Positions 45,119-53,020 of a stretch of DNA of 64,000 nt are shown piece after piece. Within the stretch, counting starts at the first letter, position 1, and every line of letters starts with the position of its first letter. The translations under genes and the position numbers were made by a program. Origin of the DNA: Rhodococcus sp. OK302 (GTDB lineage: Bacteria > Actinomycetota > Actinomycetes > Mycobacteriales > Mycobacteriaceae); contig NZ_NPJZ01000002.1 of NCBI RefSeq assembly GCF_002245895.1, forward strand, positions 372,001-436,000. The letters are read 5' to 3'. The notes beneath the pieces are model-generated. The model was given only the letters and a program-made list of their open reading frames with translations. It made no database searches and was not told where the DNA came from.

Positions 45119-45979
45119 ATGGATCGAAGACGGCAACCCTCGCCCTATGCCCCCACCCCGATCGTGCTTGAAACGACGGCGACGAGAGCTCAAAAGTGGT
45201 ACCGCGGGTTCGGCGACGCGCTACTGACACTCGGCCTGATCGGGGCACTGTTCATTGTCTACGAGGTGTACTGGACTGACATTTCGTCGGACCGTAAACA
45301 GCGCACTGTCACGGAACAATTGGATCAGGTCTGGGCACAACAGGATTCCGCCCAATTCCGTTCGGCCGCGCCAGAGATCGATGGGCCAGTTGGCTTCGCG
45401 AAGATACGAATTCCTCGCTTCGGCAGCGATTTTCAGATGACGGTAGTGAAAGGGACCTCCGACGCCGATCTGGAGGTAGGGCCCGGACAGTACGAGGGCA
45501 GCGCGGACCCCGGTCAGGTCGGAAACTTTGCGGTGGCCGGTCACCGGGTCGGGAAAGGCTCACCTTTCAACGACATCGACGCGCTGCAGACTTGCGATGC
45601 GGTGGTCATCGAAACCCTCACCGTTTGGTACACGTACCGAGTACTGCCCAGTGCGGCAGAAGCATCGGAATGGGGAACCGAGCGCAAGCCTGCCCGGTGC
45701 ACAGCTGATCCCACACCGGTCACTTCTCTGCCGGCGCCCTACCAACGGGCATTGGGCCAACAAGTGGTCGATCCGAACGAGGTGGGTGTGATCAGCCCGG
45801 TTCCGATGGACCCGAGTTACGCGGAGGCGCCCGAGGGCGGTGTCGCCTTGTTGACCTTGACCACCTGCACCCCGCGGTTCAGCGCGACCGATCGCCTTGT
45901 GGTGCAGGCGATGTTGGTAAACAGCACGCCCAAGGACCCGCAGATGCACTCTGCCCCGACAGTTCTCTCGGAAGGATAG
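45119..45979 (+). CDS. Class E sortase
   Basis: A 286-aa membrane-anchored transpeptidase joining LAXTG-type proteins to the cell wall. It has one N-terminal membrane segment (about 33-51) and the catalytic triad His142 (VAGHRVGKG), Cys250 (LLTLTTCTP) and Arg near 253-259 (RFSATDR). The TLTTC form is characteristic of actinobacterial class E enzymes. It starts 15 bases after the LAL gene, and a cognate LAFTG protein is encoded at 52820. Confidence 0.92.
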   Translation: MDRRRQPSPYAPTPIVLETTATRAQKWYRGFGDALLTLGLIGALFIVYEVYWTDISSDRKQRTVTEQLDQVWAQQDSAQFRSAAPEIDGPVGFAKIRIPRFGSDFQMTVVKGTSDADLEVGPGQYEGSADPGQVGNFAVAGHRVGKGSPFNDIDALQTCDAVVIETLTVWYTYRVLPSAAEASEWGTERKPARCTADPTPVTSLPAPYQRALGQQVVDPNEVGVISPVPMDPSYAEAPEGGVALLTLTTCTPRFSATDRLVVQAMLVNSTPKDPQMHSAPTVLSEG

Positions 45980-45983
45980 TGCC

Positions 45984-46139
45984 ATGTACGGCTGGATCTG
46001 GCGTCGACTCCCTGCCCCCTTGCCCGCCAAACTTGTTACTGCACTGCTTCTGTTCAGTCTGGTGGTGGCACTGCTGATGCTGCTGGTGTTCCCAGCAATC
46101 GAGTCCTTCGTGCCGTTCAATCGGGTAGCGGTGCTGTGA
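45984..46139 (+). CDS. 51-aa membrane protein after sortase
   Basis: A single-helix protein: YGWIWRRLPAPLPAKL then a hydrophobic stretch LVTALLLFSLVVALLMLLVFPAIESFVPF. It starts 4 bases after the sortase stop with GAAGGA upstream. Its stop overlaps the next gene's start (GTGA). Tiny membrane proteins with a YGWxWRxLP beginning often follow class E sortases in actinobacteria; role unknown. Confidence 0.75.
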   Translation: MYGWIWRRLPAPLPAKLVTALLLFSLVVALLMLLVFPAIESFVPFNRVAVL

Positions 46140-46678
46140 ACTGGAAGCGTGTTGCGCGCGGGACTGGCGCGGTACTGACGGTGGGGCTGGTTGCGGCGTG
46201 TTCGATTCCACTAGAGGGGGATTTGAACGCGGCAGTGACTACCACCGCGATAGCTACCAGATATGGTCTGCCGACAAATCCGAATCCGGGCACGGTCGGT
46301 GTCTGTCCATACCTGACCGCGTATAACGTCGAGTCTCTCAATGGTGTACGAGTCGACTCGGTCCTGCTCGATCTGAGCGTGCAACCGCCCGCCTGCTTTT
46401 TCATCGACGGTGCCGGTGACATCATAGTCTCGGTATGGGTCCATCACGGCGAATCATCCATGGTGGCTGCAGAACTGGTGAACCGGTCCGCACCGATTTC
46501 GAACACCGCCCCGGCCGCTGAGCCGACGGGCTGGTCCGGTGGACGTTCCGGTGGGGACGAGGGTGCGGTCTACGCCGTGGCCAAAGGTGCGATTGCGGTG
46601 CTTGTGACGACGACCCAACCACAATCAGTGAAGGCACAGCGGCTTGCAGTCGCCGCGATCGACGAACTCGGACTGTAG
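46136..46678 (+). CDS. Lipoprotein, DUF2020-like
   Basis: A 180-aa exported lipoprotein: signal MNWKRVARGTGAVLTVGLVAAC with lipobox VAAC (Cys22). The mature part has VGVCPYLTAYNVESLNGVRV and QPPACFFIDGAG, resembling DUF2020 proteins of mycolata. GTG start overlapping the preceding stop. Function unknown; position implies a role at the cell surface. Confidence 0.75.
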   Translation: MNWKRVARGTGAVLTVGLVAACSIPLEGDLNAAVTTTAIATRYGLPTNPNPGTVGVCPYLTAYNVESLNGVRVDSVLLDLSVQPPACFFIDGAGDIIVSVWVHHGESSMVAAELVNRSAPISNTAPAAEPTGWSGGRSGGDEGAVYAVAKGAIAVLVTTTQPQSVKAQRLAVAAIDELGL

Positions 46679-47066
46679 TCGACGACGCACCGAAGACACT
46701 CCTGTAGGAGTGGCGGTTTCGCTCGTTTGTGACATCCTGCGCCTCGACAACACTGCCACCGACACTACAGCCGCGCCACCGACGCCCCCACTGTGGCGAC
46801 GAAGGTCAGCCCGCAGTCGGCGTCCCCGGACTACAACGCTGATCGCAGTCCGGGAAACGTTTGCGGCGCGTTATCGACGGAAGATTCACGCCCTCACCTG
46901 ATTCTCTCGGGATTCCCGCCTCAACGGGGGCGGGATCGCGCCCGATTCGCTCGGACGCTGCGTCCAGGTGCTGGACTGTCCGTAATCTTCAGCACGGCCG
47001 GATTCGGCAGCAGCGCATGGCCTTCCATACAACTTCGCTCTGCCTCGAAAACTTTGGAGTGGATTC
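46679..47066 (+). promoter_or_regulatory. 388-base gap before the surface-protein gene
   Basis: Begins with a small hairpin (46697-46702 with 46707-46712) that could weaken or end the first transcript. The rest has no supported gene and must hold a promoter or leader for the 47067 gene. Confidence 0.4.
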
Positions 47067-48206
47067 GTGAAGAGATCTTCAACGGTGTGGCGAACAGCCG
47101 GCCTTGCCGCAGCAGCACTGACGATCGGTGCGGCTGGGCTGCTCAGCGCGGCACCCGCAGGAGCGGCTCCGGTGGCTACGCAGCCAGGTGAACTGGTCGT
47201 CAACGGTGGCGGCGAAAACGGAAAAACAGGGTGGGCAGGCGCACCCGCGACACAAGCCAACCCGCTCAACGGACACCCCCCCTCCTATAATGGCGGCGTC
47301 AATCTGTGGTGGGGGGGAGCCGGGCTGGCGCAGTCGAAGATGAACCAGACCGTGAATTTGTCGCCATCGGCCACGCTCATCGACGCGGGACTGGTTACTG
47401 CTGACATGTCCGCCTACCTCGGCGGATACGAGGAGCAACCGGACAACGTAGGTTTGACCTACGCCTTCAAAAACGCGTCCGGCGGCATCATCGCGACAAC
47501 CGTCCTCGATCCCGTCACGAATACGGAGCGCGGCAACATTAGCGGATTCGTCCATCGCCAGAAGTCGCTGAAGATCCCTGTCAATACACGATCGGTCCTG
47601 ATCACTGCTACATTCACGCGTGTACAAGGCACCAATAACGATGCCTACGCCGACAATATCTCCCTGAAGCTTGAGACTCCCTCTCCCGGCGTCCTCGAGG
47701 TGACACACACCTCGGATACCTCGACGCCGGTCGAGGGTGGGCAGGTCGTCAACTACACGACGACCTTCACCAACACCGGTGAGCTACCTGTCCCGGTCAA
47801 TCACGTGCTGGTGCTCTCGGGCGTCCTCGACGACGCCGACCTGGTTTCCGGACCGACGAGCGGAGATCCTGCGCTCACCCTGACACCGGGTGCCGGAGTC
47901 GATTACGGCGTGACAGGGTCGTTGGCGCCCGGTCAAACCGTGACAATTACCTACTCCGTGGTGGTTAAACCCTATGCGAACCAGGGTGATCACAGCCTGG
48001 TTACACAGGTCACAGCGGCCGGAAGCGCGCCGACCACACCCCCGACCGGCTGCGCGGGAACGCCGTTGTGCACAGAGGTTCCCAGCGCCGACAGCGCCGC
48101 AGTGCCGTTGGTGAACCCGGCAGTTGCCTTGAGTGCCGGCGCGGCAGTCGCACTCGGTGCAGGCGGATTTGTCATGGTCCGGCGTCGCAAGGTTGTAACC
48201 GACTGA
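47067..48206 (+). CDS. Exported surface protein with C-terminal membrane/Arg tail
   Basis: A 379-aa protein. The signal peptide is clear (RTAGLAAAALTIGAAGLLSAAPAGA, about 10-34). The mature part has an N-terminal beta domain (GELVVNGGGENGKTGW..., carbohydrate-binding-like) and a DUF11/DUF7927-like repeat domain (VVNYTTTFTNTGELPVPVNHVLVLSGVLDDADLV...). It ends PLVNPAVALSAGAAVALGAGGFVMVRRRKVVTD: a membrane helix plus Arg/Lys tail without any LPXTG or LAXTG motif. This tripartite end resembles an exosortase (PEP-CTERM-like) signal, and an exosortase-like gene lies downstream. Confidence 0.85.
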   Translation: MKRSSTVWRTAGLAAAALTIGAAGLLSAAPAGAAPVATQPGELVVNGGGENGKTGWAGAPATQANPLNGHPPSYNGGVNLWWGGAGLAQSKMNQTVNLSPSATLIDAGLVTADMSAYLGGYEEQPDNVGLTYAFKNASGGIIATTVLDPVTNTERGNISGFVHRQKSLKIPVNTRSVLITATFTRVQGTNNDAYADNISLKLETPSPGVLEVTHTSDTSTPVEGGQVVNYTTTFTNTGELPVPVNHVLVLSGVLDDADLVSGPTSGDPALTLTPGAGVDYGVTGSLAPGQTVTITYSVVVKPYANQGDHSLVTQVTAAGSAPTTPPTGCAGTPLCTEVPSADSAAVPLVNPAVALSAGAAVALGAGGFVMVRRRKVVTD

Positions 48207-48266
48207 GCAACTGACTGAAACCTTACGCCGGTGCGGGATCGCGTAGATCACGTGCACGTTCCCGTA

Positions 48267-48287
48267 CCGGTGCTGTTTGCGCACCGG
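48267..48287 (+). terminator. Short stem-loop after surface-protein gene
   Basis: Seven-base GC-rich arms (48267-48273 with 48281-48287) with a 7-base loop and no T-run. It may attenuate transcription into the next genes. Confidence 0.4.
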
Positions 48288-48373
48288 CAATGACCATGCG
48301 ACTCAGTACAGTTCGAGCGTTCGCAAATTGACCGATGCTCCGAGTGAGGCCGGCATATGAGGAAGTGGTGTCG

Positions 48374-49156
48374 GTGAATAGGTTAATCAGGGCGGTCATT
48401 GCAACGGCGATGGTGATCGCACTCGGAAGCGCCTGTGGCGCAGGGTCCGACGAGGCATTGCCGACGTACCAGGCGGCAGCCGGCACCTGTTACGTTCGCG
48501 AGACTGCCGAGGAGATGCTCTCGCTGAGCAATGTCTCCCCGTGGGTGAACTGCGACTACCCGCATCAGCTCGAGGTCTACGGTTTCGGCACTCTGCCGGA
48601 GGACTTGCTCACTGCACCCGACCGTCCGTCGAATGCACTCGAACACCTTCAGGCCGCCGATGTCTGCCCCTGGGCCGGGATTCGCGATTACCTGGGTGCA
48701 CGCGAATTCGACTACCAGTTCGGGATTTCGGTGTGGTCGAAGTACCCGACCCAGAAAGAGTGGGCGGGCGGGCTACGCACCGTGGTGTGTTCGCTCGGAG
48801 TTCAGGATCCGCAACACCCGGAGAGTCGTCCGGAGTTTTCCGGGTCACTGCGAAAAATTATGGAACGCACGCAATCTGCCGCTGTTCGACTCTGCCGATC
48901 CGGCGAGACAACCACTACCTGCGATCAGCCGCACGACGCCGAGATGACCGGGACGGTACCGGTGCCTCACGGTGGAGCTCAGGCCCGGCTCGACGCCGCG
49001 TTCGAGGCGTGCGCGCCGGTGATCGCGCAGTACACGGCGGATGCGCCGCCCGAAGACTTCGTCATCAAGCCGCTGGTCACCGATGAATCGGCAGACTGCT
49101 GGTACGGGCCGATATCCGGCACCACCACCGGCACGATCCGTGGTGGCCTGACATGA
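48374..49156 (+). CDS. Septum-formation-family lipoprotein
   Basis: A 260-aa lipoprotein with signal NRLIRAVIATAMVIALGSAC (lipobox GSAC). The mature part has paired cysteines and repeats typical of the Septum_form family: VNCDYPHQLEVYGFGTLPE, ADVCPWAG, CRSGETTTTCDQPHDAEMTGTV, CAPVIAQYTA, DCWYGPISG. GAGGA is 10 bases before GTG 48374; GTG 48368 is possible. It overlaps the next gene by ATGA. Such proteins are thought to bind or sense wall components; exact role unknown. Confidence 0.75.
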   Translation: MNRLIRAVIATAMVIALGSACGAGSDEALPTYQAAAGTCYVRETAEEMLSLSNVSPWVNCDYPHQLEVYGFGTLPEDLLTAPDRPSNALEHLQAADVCPWAGIRDYLGAREFDYQFGISVWSKYPTQKEWAGGLRTVVCSLGVQDPQHPESRPEFSGSLRKIMERTQSAAVRLCRSGETTTTCDQPHDAEMTGTVPVPHGGAQARLDAAFEACAPVIAQYTADAPPEDFVIKPLVTDESADCWYGPISGTTTGTIRGGLT

Positions 49157-50763
49157 GTACCAGGTTCGAACTCGAGGCGCCGGACGGTGGCACCTTCGAG
49201 GATGATCCGTTGGCGCTGGTCCCGGGTACGAAGCGACGCAAGCCGCGCCCACGTCTGCAGGCCGCTTTGGCAAGTGTCTCGCGGATCGCCGGATACCGTA
49301 TGGACGGTACCGGCCTCGGCTGGGTATCTGTCGGCGTCGGAGTTGCCTTTTCCGGAGCATTGCTGTTGCGGCTGTTCGTCAGTGGCGCAATCGGTCTCAG
49401 TGATCAGGGTGACGGTCAACGGTTGACCTGTGGGCTCGGGTTGCGCGCCGGAAATGCCTACAACACCCCGGTTGACGACCTGGTGTACACCACATACTTC
49501 GACCACCGGTGGTACGGCGAGGACTGCCCGTGGAACACCTACGGCCAGCCCTACAACTCCTCCCAGCTCTATCTGCTTCAACTGGCGAAGTGGCTGACCC
49601 CACTGCTGCGTTTGCCCGGCGACATGGATCTGCGGGCACTGGGAGTGGTGTGTGCGCTTGTGCTTGGTGTGTTGGCTGCCCTGATGTTCGTGTGGATTCC
49701 CGGTTCATTGGTGGGCAAGGGATTTGTTGTCACCGGGGTCTGGCTGATCGTTGCCGACGCGACGTTCGCCGGCTACTTCGTCTCTGCCTACAGCGATACC
49801 GGCGCGATTCTCGGCGTGCTGGCGCTGATGGTTGCAGCGCTCGCTCTGTGGCGGGCCGAGCAGGTGCACTGGTGGCATGTCGCCGTGATCGCGGCGATCG
49901 CGTTGTTCACCGCGACCACCAAGACGCAAGCGGCGACCTACGCTGTGGTCGCGGTACCGCTCATGCTCAGCCGCCGAGTCGGCGCACAGAAACATGGCAA
50001 ACGATACTTCTTGCAGGGTCGATGGTTTGCGCTCGCCGCGTCCGGTGGATTGATTGCCGCGGTCGGGCAGTACCTGCGTACCCAGCCCGCACGGTTCGGC
50101 GAACTCAACCAGTACAACGCGGTGTTCGTCGAGATGCTGCCGCACAGTAAGAATCCCGAGCAGGACCTGGTGCGACTCGGTCTCGACCCGACGCTGATCT
50201 CCGGTAGTGGATCGCGGATCAACTCAGCGAACTCTGTGACCGAACTGCCTGGCTATCAGGGTTTTCTGGATAAGACCTCGACCTGGGATCTCTTCTCTCA
50301 GGTCTACCTGCATGAACCGTTCCGACTTCTCTCGATGATGGGCCGGGGACTGGTCGGCATGGCACGATTACGCGTCGACTACATCTACTCCTACCCGTGG
50401 TACTCGGGCCGCCCGGACACTCTCGAGTGGAGAGTGTCGCTGTTCTACCAGGTGTGGCGAATGATGTTCTCTTCGTTGCCGTTGCTGATCATCGTGCTGA
50501 CTCTTGCTTCGTGCCTGGCCTTTGTCATCGTGCTGAAAGTCTGTACGACGCAGGAGGACCGGAGCGTCGGCGCGGTCGGGTTGTTCCTGGCAGTTGCAGC
50601 CCTCGCGCAGTTCTGGGCGGTCAATCTATCCGAGGGTGCTTCGGACCTGATCAAACACTTGATGCTGACCGATTTCACCACCGGACTCGTACTGATTCTC
50701 GGCGCCTACTCGGTGATCGTATTGCGTTCGAGCGTAATACGAGAGAAGGGAACCTCCCGGTGA
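49153..50763 (+). CDS. Multi-pass membrane protein, GT-C glycosyltransferase-like
   Basis: A 536-aa protein with a cytosolic basic N-terminus and about 10-11 membrane helices. The first outer loop holds SDQGDGQRLTCGLGLR and DHRWYGEDCPWNTYGQPYNSSQLYLLQLAKWL, acidic and Cys-containing, as in GT-C polyprenyl-phosphate-sugar transferases that use a loop acid. No exact family is claimed. It is coupled to both neighbours by 4-base overlaps and sits between the lipoprotein and the exosortase-like gene. Confidence 0.75.
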   Translation: MSTRFELEAPDGGTFEDDPLALVPGTKRRKPRPRLQAALASVSRIAGYRMDGTGLGWVSVGVGVAFSGALLLRLFVSGAIGLSDQGDGQRLTCGLGLRAGNAYNTPVDDLVYTTYFDHRWYGEDCPWNTYGQPYNSSQLYLLQLAKWLTPLLRLPGDMDLRALGVVCALVLGVLAALMFVWIPGSLVGKGFVVTGVWLIVADATFAGYFVSAYSDTGAILGVLALMVAALALWRAEQVHWWHVAVIAAIALFTATTKTQAATYAVVAVPLMLSRRVGAQKHGKRYFLQGRWFALAASGGLIAAVGQYLRTQPARFGELNQYNAVFVEMLPHSKNPEQDLVRLGLDPTLISGSGSRINSANSVTELPGYQGFLDKTSTWDLFSQVYLHEPFRLLSMMGRGLVGMARLRVDYIYSYPWYSGRPDTLEWRVSLFYQVWRMMFSSLPLLIIVLTLASCLAFVIVLKVCTTQEDRSVGAVGLFLAVAALAQFWAVNLSEGASDLIKHLMLTDFTTGLVLILGAYSVIVLRSSVIREKGTSR

Positions 50764-51344
50764 ACGCGGAACGTACGGTGCGCACACCCGATCTTCCCCT
50801 GGTGCGTTGGGCGGGGGTGGCCGTGTACTCGGTGGCGATGCTGCTGCTGCTGACCAGACAGTCTGCGTTTCGGGCCTGGGAGGCCGGCCTTGCCTCGTTT
50901 CTCAACGGAATCGTCGGTGCACCGACCAAATGGGCACGCGGATCCGATGTCTTCTACGTCGGGATCGGCACCAACAAAGTGTTCGCGCTCCAACTCGTCA
51001 CCGGCTGCAGCACGGCACTCCTGATCATTCCGATGTTGTTGCTCGCCGGGATATACGTGCACTTCGGTCGGGTTCGACTGCTGCACATGACGATCGGCCT
51101 GCTTCTCAGCTGTGTCGCCATGTTGGCGGTCAACATGATCCGCCTCGTCATAGTCGGCGTCTATACCGTTCATAGCGGCCGCTCGGGATTCGAGCTGGCC
51201 CACACCATCATCGGATCGCTGATAGTGCTGGCCGGCGGCGCGGTGACACTGCTGTTGTTCAGTCGCTGGATCAGCATGGCCGGTACCGTCGCGGCTGGTG
51301 CCGCGCCGATTCGAGCACGTCTGAAAGAGGATCTACAACAGTGA
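50760..51344 (+). CDS. Exosortase/archaeosortase-like membrane protease
   Basis: A 194-aa protein with about six membrane helices. It has the three invariant residues of exosortases in order and spacing: Cys83 in LQLVTGCSTALLIIP, Arg128 in VNMIRLVIVG and His148 in ELAHTIIGS. Exosortases recognise a C-terminal short motif + helix + Arg tail and transfer the protein to a surface acceptor. The start at GTG 50760 overlaps the previous stop (GTGA); the frame is open far upstream but that part is antisense-like shadow. It is small for the family, as in actinobacterial forms. Confidence 0.82.
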   Translation: MNAERTVRTPDLPLVRWAGVAVYSVAMLLLLTRQSAFRAWEAGLASFLNGIVGAPTKWARGSDVFYVGIGTNKVFALQLVTGCSTALLIIPMLLLAGIYVHFGRVRLLHMTIGLLLSCVAMLAVNMIRLVIVGVYTVHSGRSGFELAHTIIGSLIVLAGGAVTLLLFSRWISMAGTVAAGAAPIRARLKEDLQQ

Positions 51345-52696
51345 CTTTCGATACCATCCTGGGCTTGTCCATCGTCCTGTCACTAATCTTCGGACTCATC
51401 TTCCTGATGTACGTTGTGGCGATCCTGATCCCGTTCCTACGGCACACCACGGAACGGCCGGGAAACCCTGACGACTTCGAGTTGCATTTTCTGATCCCTT
51501 GCCTCAACGAAGAAGTGGTCATCGGCCACACGCTGACCTACCTGCGCGAGCATTTCCCGACCAGCTACGTCTGGGTGATCGACGACGATTCGCAGGATGG
51601 GACCAAACAGGTGGTCCGCGACATGATGTTCTCCGACCCGATGATTCACCTCATACCGCGACTACTCCCGAACGCGCGGACCGGGAAGGGCGATGCACTC
51701 AACGCCGGGTACGCCCGGATCAACGAGTGGCTGCCCGGCCGCGCCGACCGGTCGCAGGTGCTTATCTGCATCGTTGACGCAGACGGCCGACCCGCGCCGA
51801 ACATGCTGGAGATCTCGGCCGGTCCCGATGCTTTCGGTAATGATTACGTCGGCTCGGTGCAGGTGGAGGTGCGAATGAGCAACCGCGCCGATCCGCTGCC
51901 ACTCGGACCGGGAAAGCGGCGGAAGAACAGTTTCGCGAGGACGTTGATCCGGTTGCAGGATATGGAGTTTCGTGGTCCGATCTCTGCGATGCAGATGGCT
52001 CGGCGGTATTCGCGCACGGTGAGCATTGGAGGTAACGGCCAACTGAGCAGGCTGTCGGCTCTCGACGCGGTGGCGGCGCGGTTCGGTGAGCCGTGGCACG
52101 GGGCGTTGCTCGAGGACTTCGAGTTGGGTCTGCATCTGATCCTGCTCGGCTGGCGTAACGCCTATACCACCGCCAGTTGGGTGGATCAGGAGGCGCTACC
52201 CGAGCTGAAACCCCTTGTTCGGCAGCGTGTTCGGTGGGCTCAGGGTGGAATGCAATGCGTCCGGTACCTGCCCGCGATCTGGCGGTCGCGGCGCGTGACG
52301 AACCTGGGCGCCTGGGAGATCACCTACTTTATGCTCACTCCCTGGCTGCAGATTATGGGAACCATCGTCTACCCCCTTCCGCTGCTGGTCATGGTGTGGA
52401 ACATGGTGAACTATCCCGAGTTCTTCAAGGCCTATTTTGTGAGCGGCGGTTGGGCGCTGCTCATTTCGTATCTCATTCTCGGCGTGGGTGAATTTGCGAT
52501 CTGGGGTCCGCTCTACCGCAAGCGCAGCGCCCCGGAACTGTCGTGGCTACAGGGATTCGGGCTCGGTCTCGCCTACGTCGGGTACATGATGATGTCCTAC
52601 GTCGTGGCCTGGCGCGCATTCGGACGCTTGGCGAGTAAGCAGAGCGATTGGGTGAAGACCAAACGCAATGCCGAACGCGAACCCGCCGGGGTGTGA
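51341..52696 (+). CDS. Processive GT2 glycosyltransferase, membrane-bound
   Basis: A 451-aa enzyme with one N-terminal helix (about 8-32), a cytosolic GT-A domain (FLIPCLNEEVVIGHTL, WVIDDDSQDGT, IVDADGRPAPN, acceptor/catalytic LLEDFELG and QRVRWAQGG) and three or four C-terminal helices. The D, DxD, ED and QxxRW set is that of processive polysaccharide synthases such as cellulose, hyaluronan and NodC/IcaA type. Coupled to the exosortase-like gene by GTGA overlap. It probably builds a surface glycan; the sugar is unknown. Confidence 0.9.
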   Translation: MTFDTILGLSIVLSLIFGLIFLMYVVAILIPFLRHTTERPGNPDDFELHFLIPCLNEEVVIGHTLTYLREHFPTSYVWVIDDDSQDGTKQVVRDMMFSDPMIHLIPRLLPNARTGKGDALNAGYARINEWLPGRADRSQVLICIVDADGRPAPNMLEISAGPDAFGNDYVGSVQVEVRMSNRADPLPLGPGKRRKNSFARTLIRLQDMEFRGPISAMQMARRYSRTVSIGGNGQLSRLSALDAVAARFGEPWHGALLEDFELGLHLILLGWRNAYTTASWVDQEALPELKPLVRQRVRWAQGGMQCVRYLPAIWRSRRVTNLGAWEITYFMLTPWLQIMGTIVYPLPLLVMVWNMVNYPEFFKAYFVSGGWALLISYLILGVGEFAIWGPLYRKRSAPELSWLQGFGLGLAYVGYMMMSYVVAWRAFGRLASKQSDWVKTKRNAEREPAGV

Positions 52697-52819
52697 GTTG
52701 CGAACCCTGTGCGGCACCGCGTACAGCCTCCGCACGGGACGTCCGCCCACTGTCAGTGGCTGTCCACACCGAGCAGTATCGAAAGCGACGATCACAGTCA
52801 GAGGAATCGAGGAGTTCAG

Positions 52820-53011
52820 ATGTACACAGGGCTTGGCGGCGGACCTACTGCGGGCGGCGGAGCGGCGATGGTCGGCGGTGCCGGAAGTCTCGCTTTCACA
52901 GGATTTCCTGTCGCCGGTGCGGCGATGCTGATGCTGATAGTCGTGGCAGCTGGCCTTCTGCTCCTACGAGCATCACGAGTACGGGCCAACGAACTGCCCG
53001 ACATGGCGTAA
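52820..53011 (+). CDS. 63-aa LAXTG sortase-E substrate
   Basis: A tiny protein: Gly-rich N-terminus (MYTGLGGGPTAGGGAAMVGG), then the sorting signal SLAFTG (LAFTG at 24-28), a membrane helix FPVAGAAMLMLIVVAAGLLLL and the basic tail RASRVR. This is the LAXTG-helix-positive-tail signal of class E sortases with almost no mature domain. GAGGAG precedes the ATG by 6 bases. No Sec signal peptide is separate from the sorting helix, so export would use the same helix or another route. Confidence 0.8.
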   Translation: MYTGLGGGPTAGGGAAMVGGAGSLAFTGFPVAGAAMLMLIVVAAGLLLLRASRVRANELPDMA

Positions 53012-53020
53012 CCGATCACG

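Noticed and set aside
50397..50759. N-terminal extension of the exosortase-like gene
   Set aside because: The upstream open frame is out-of-phase sequence of the preceding membrane-protein gene; the GTG overlapping that gene's stop is the sensible start.
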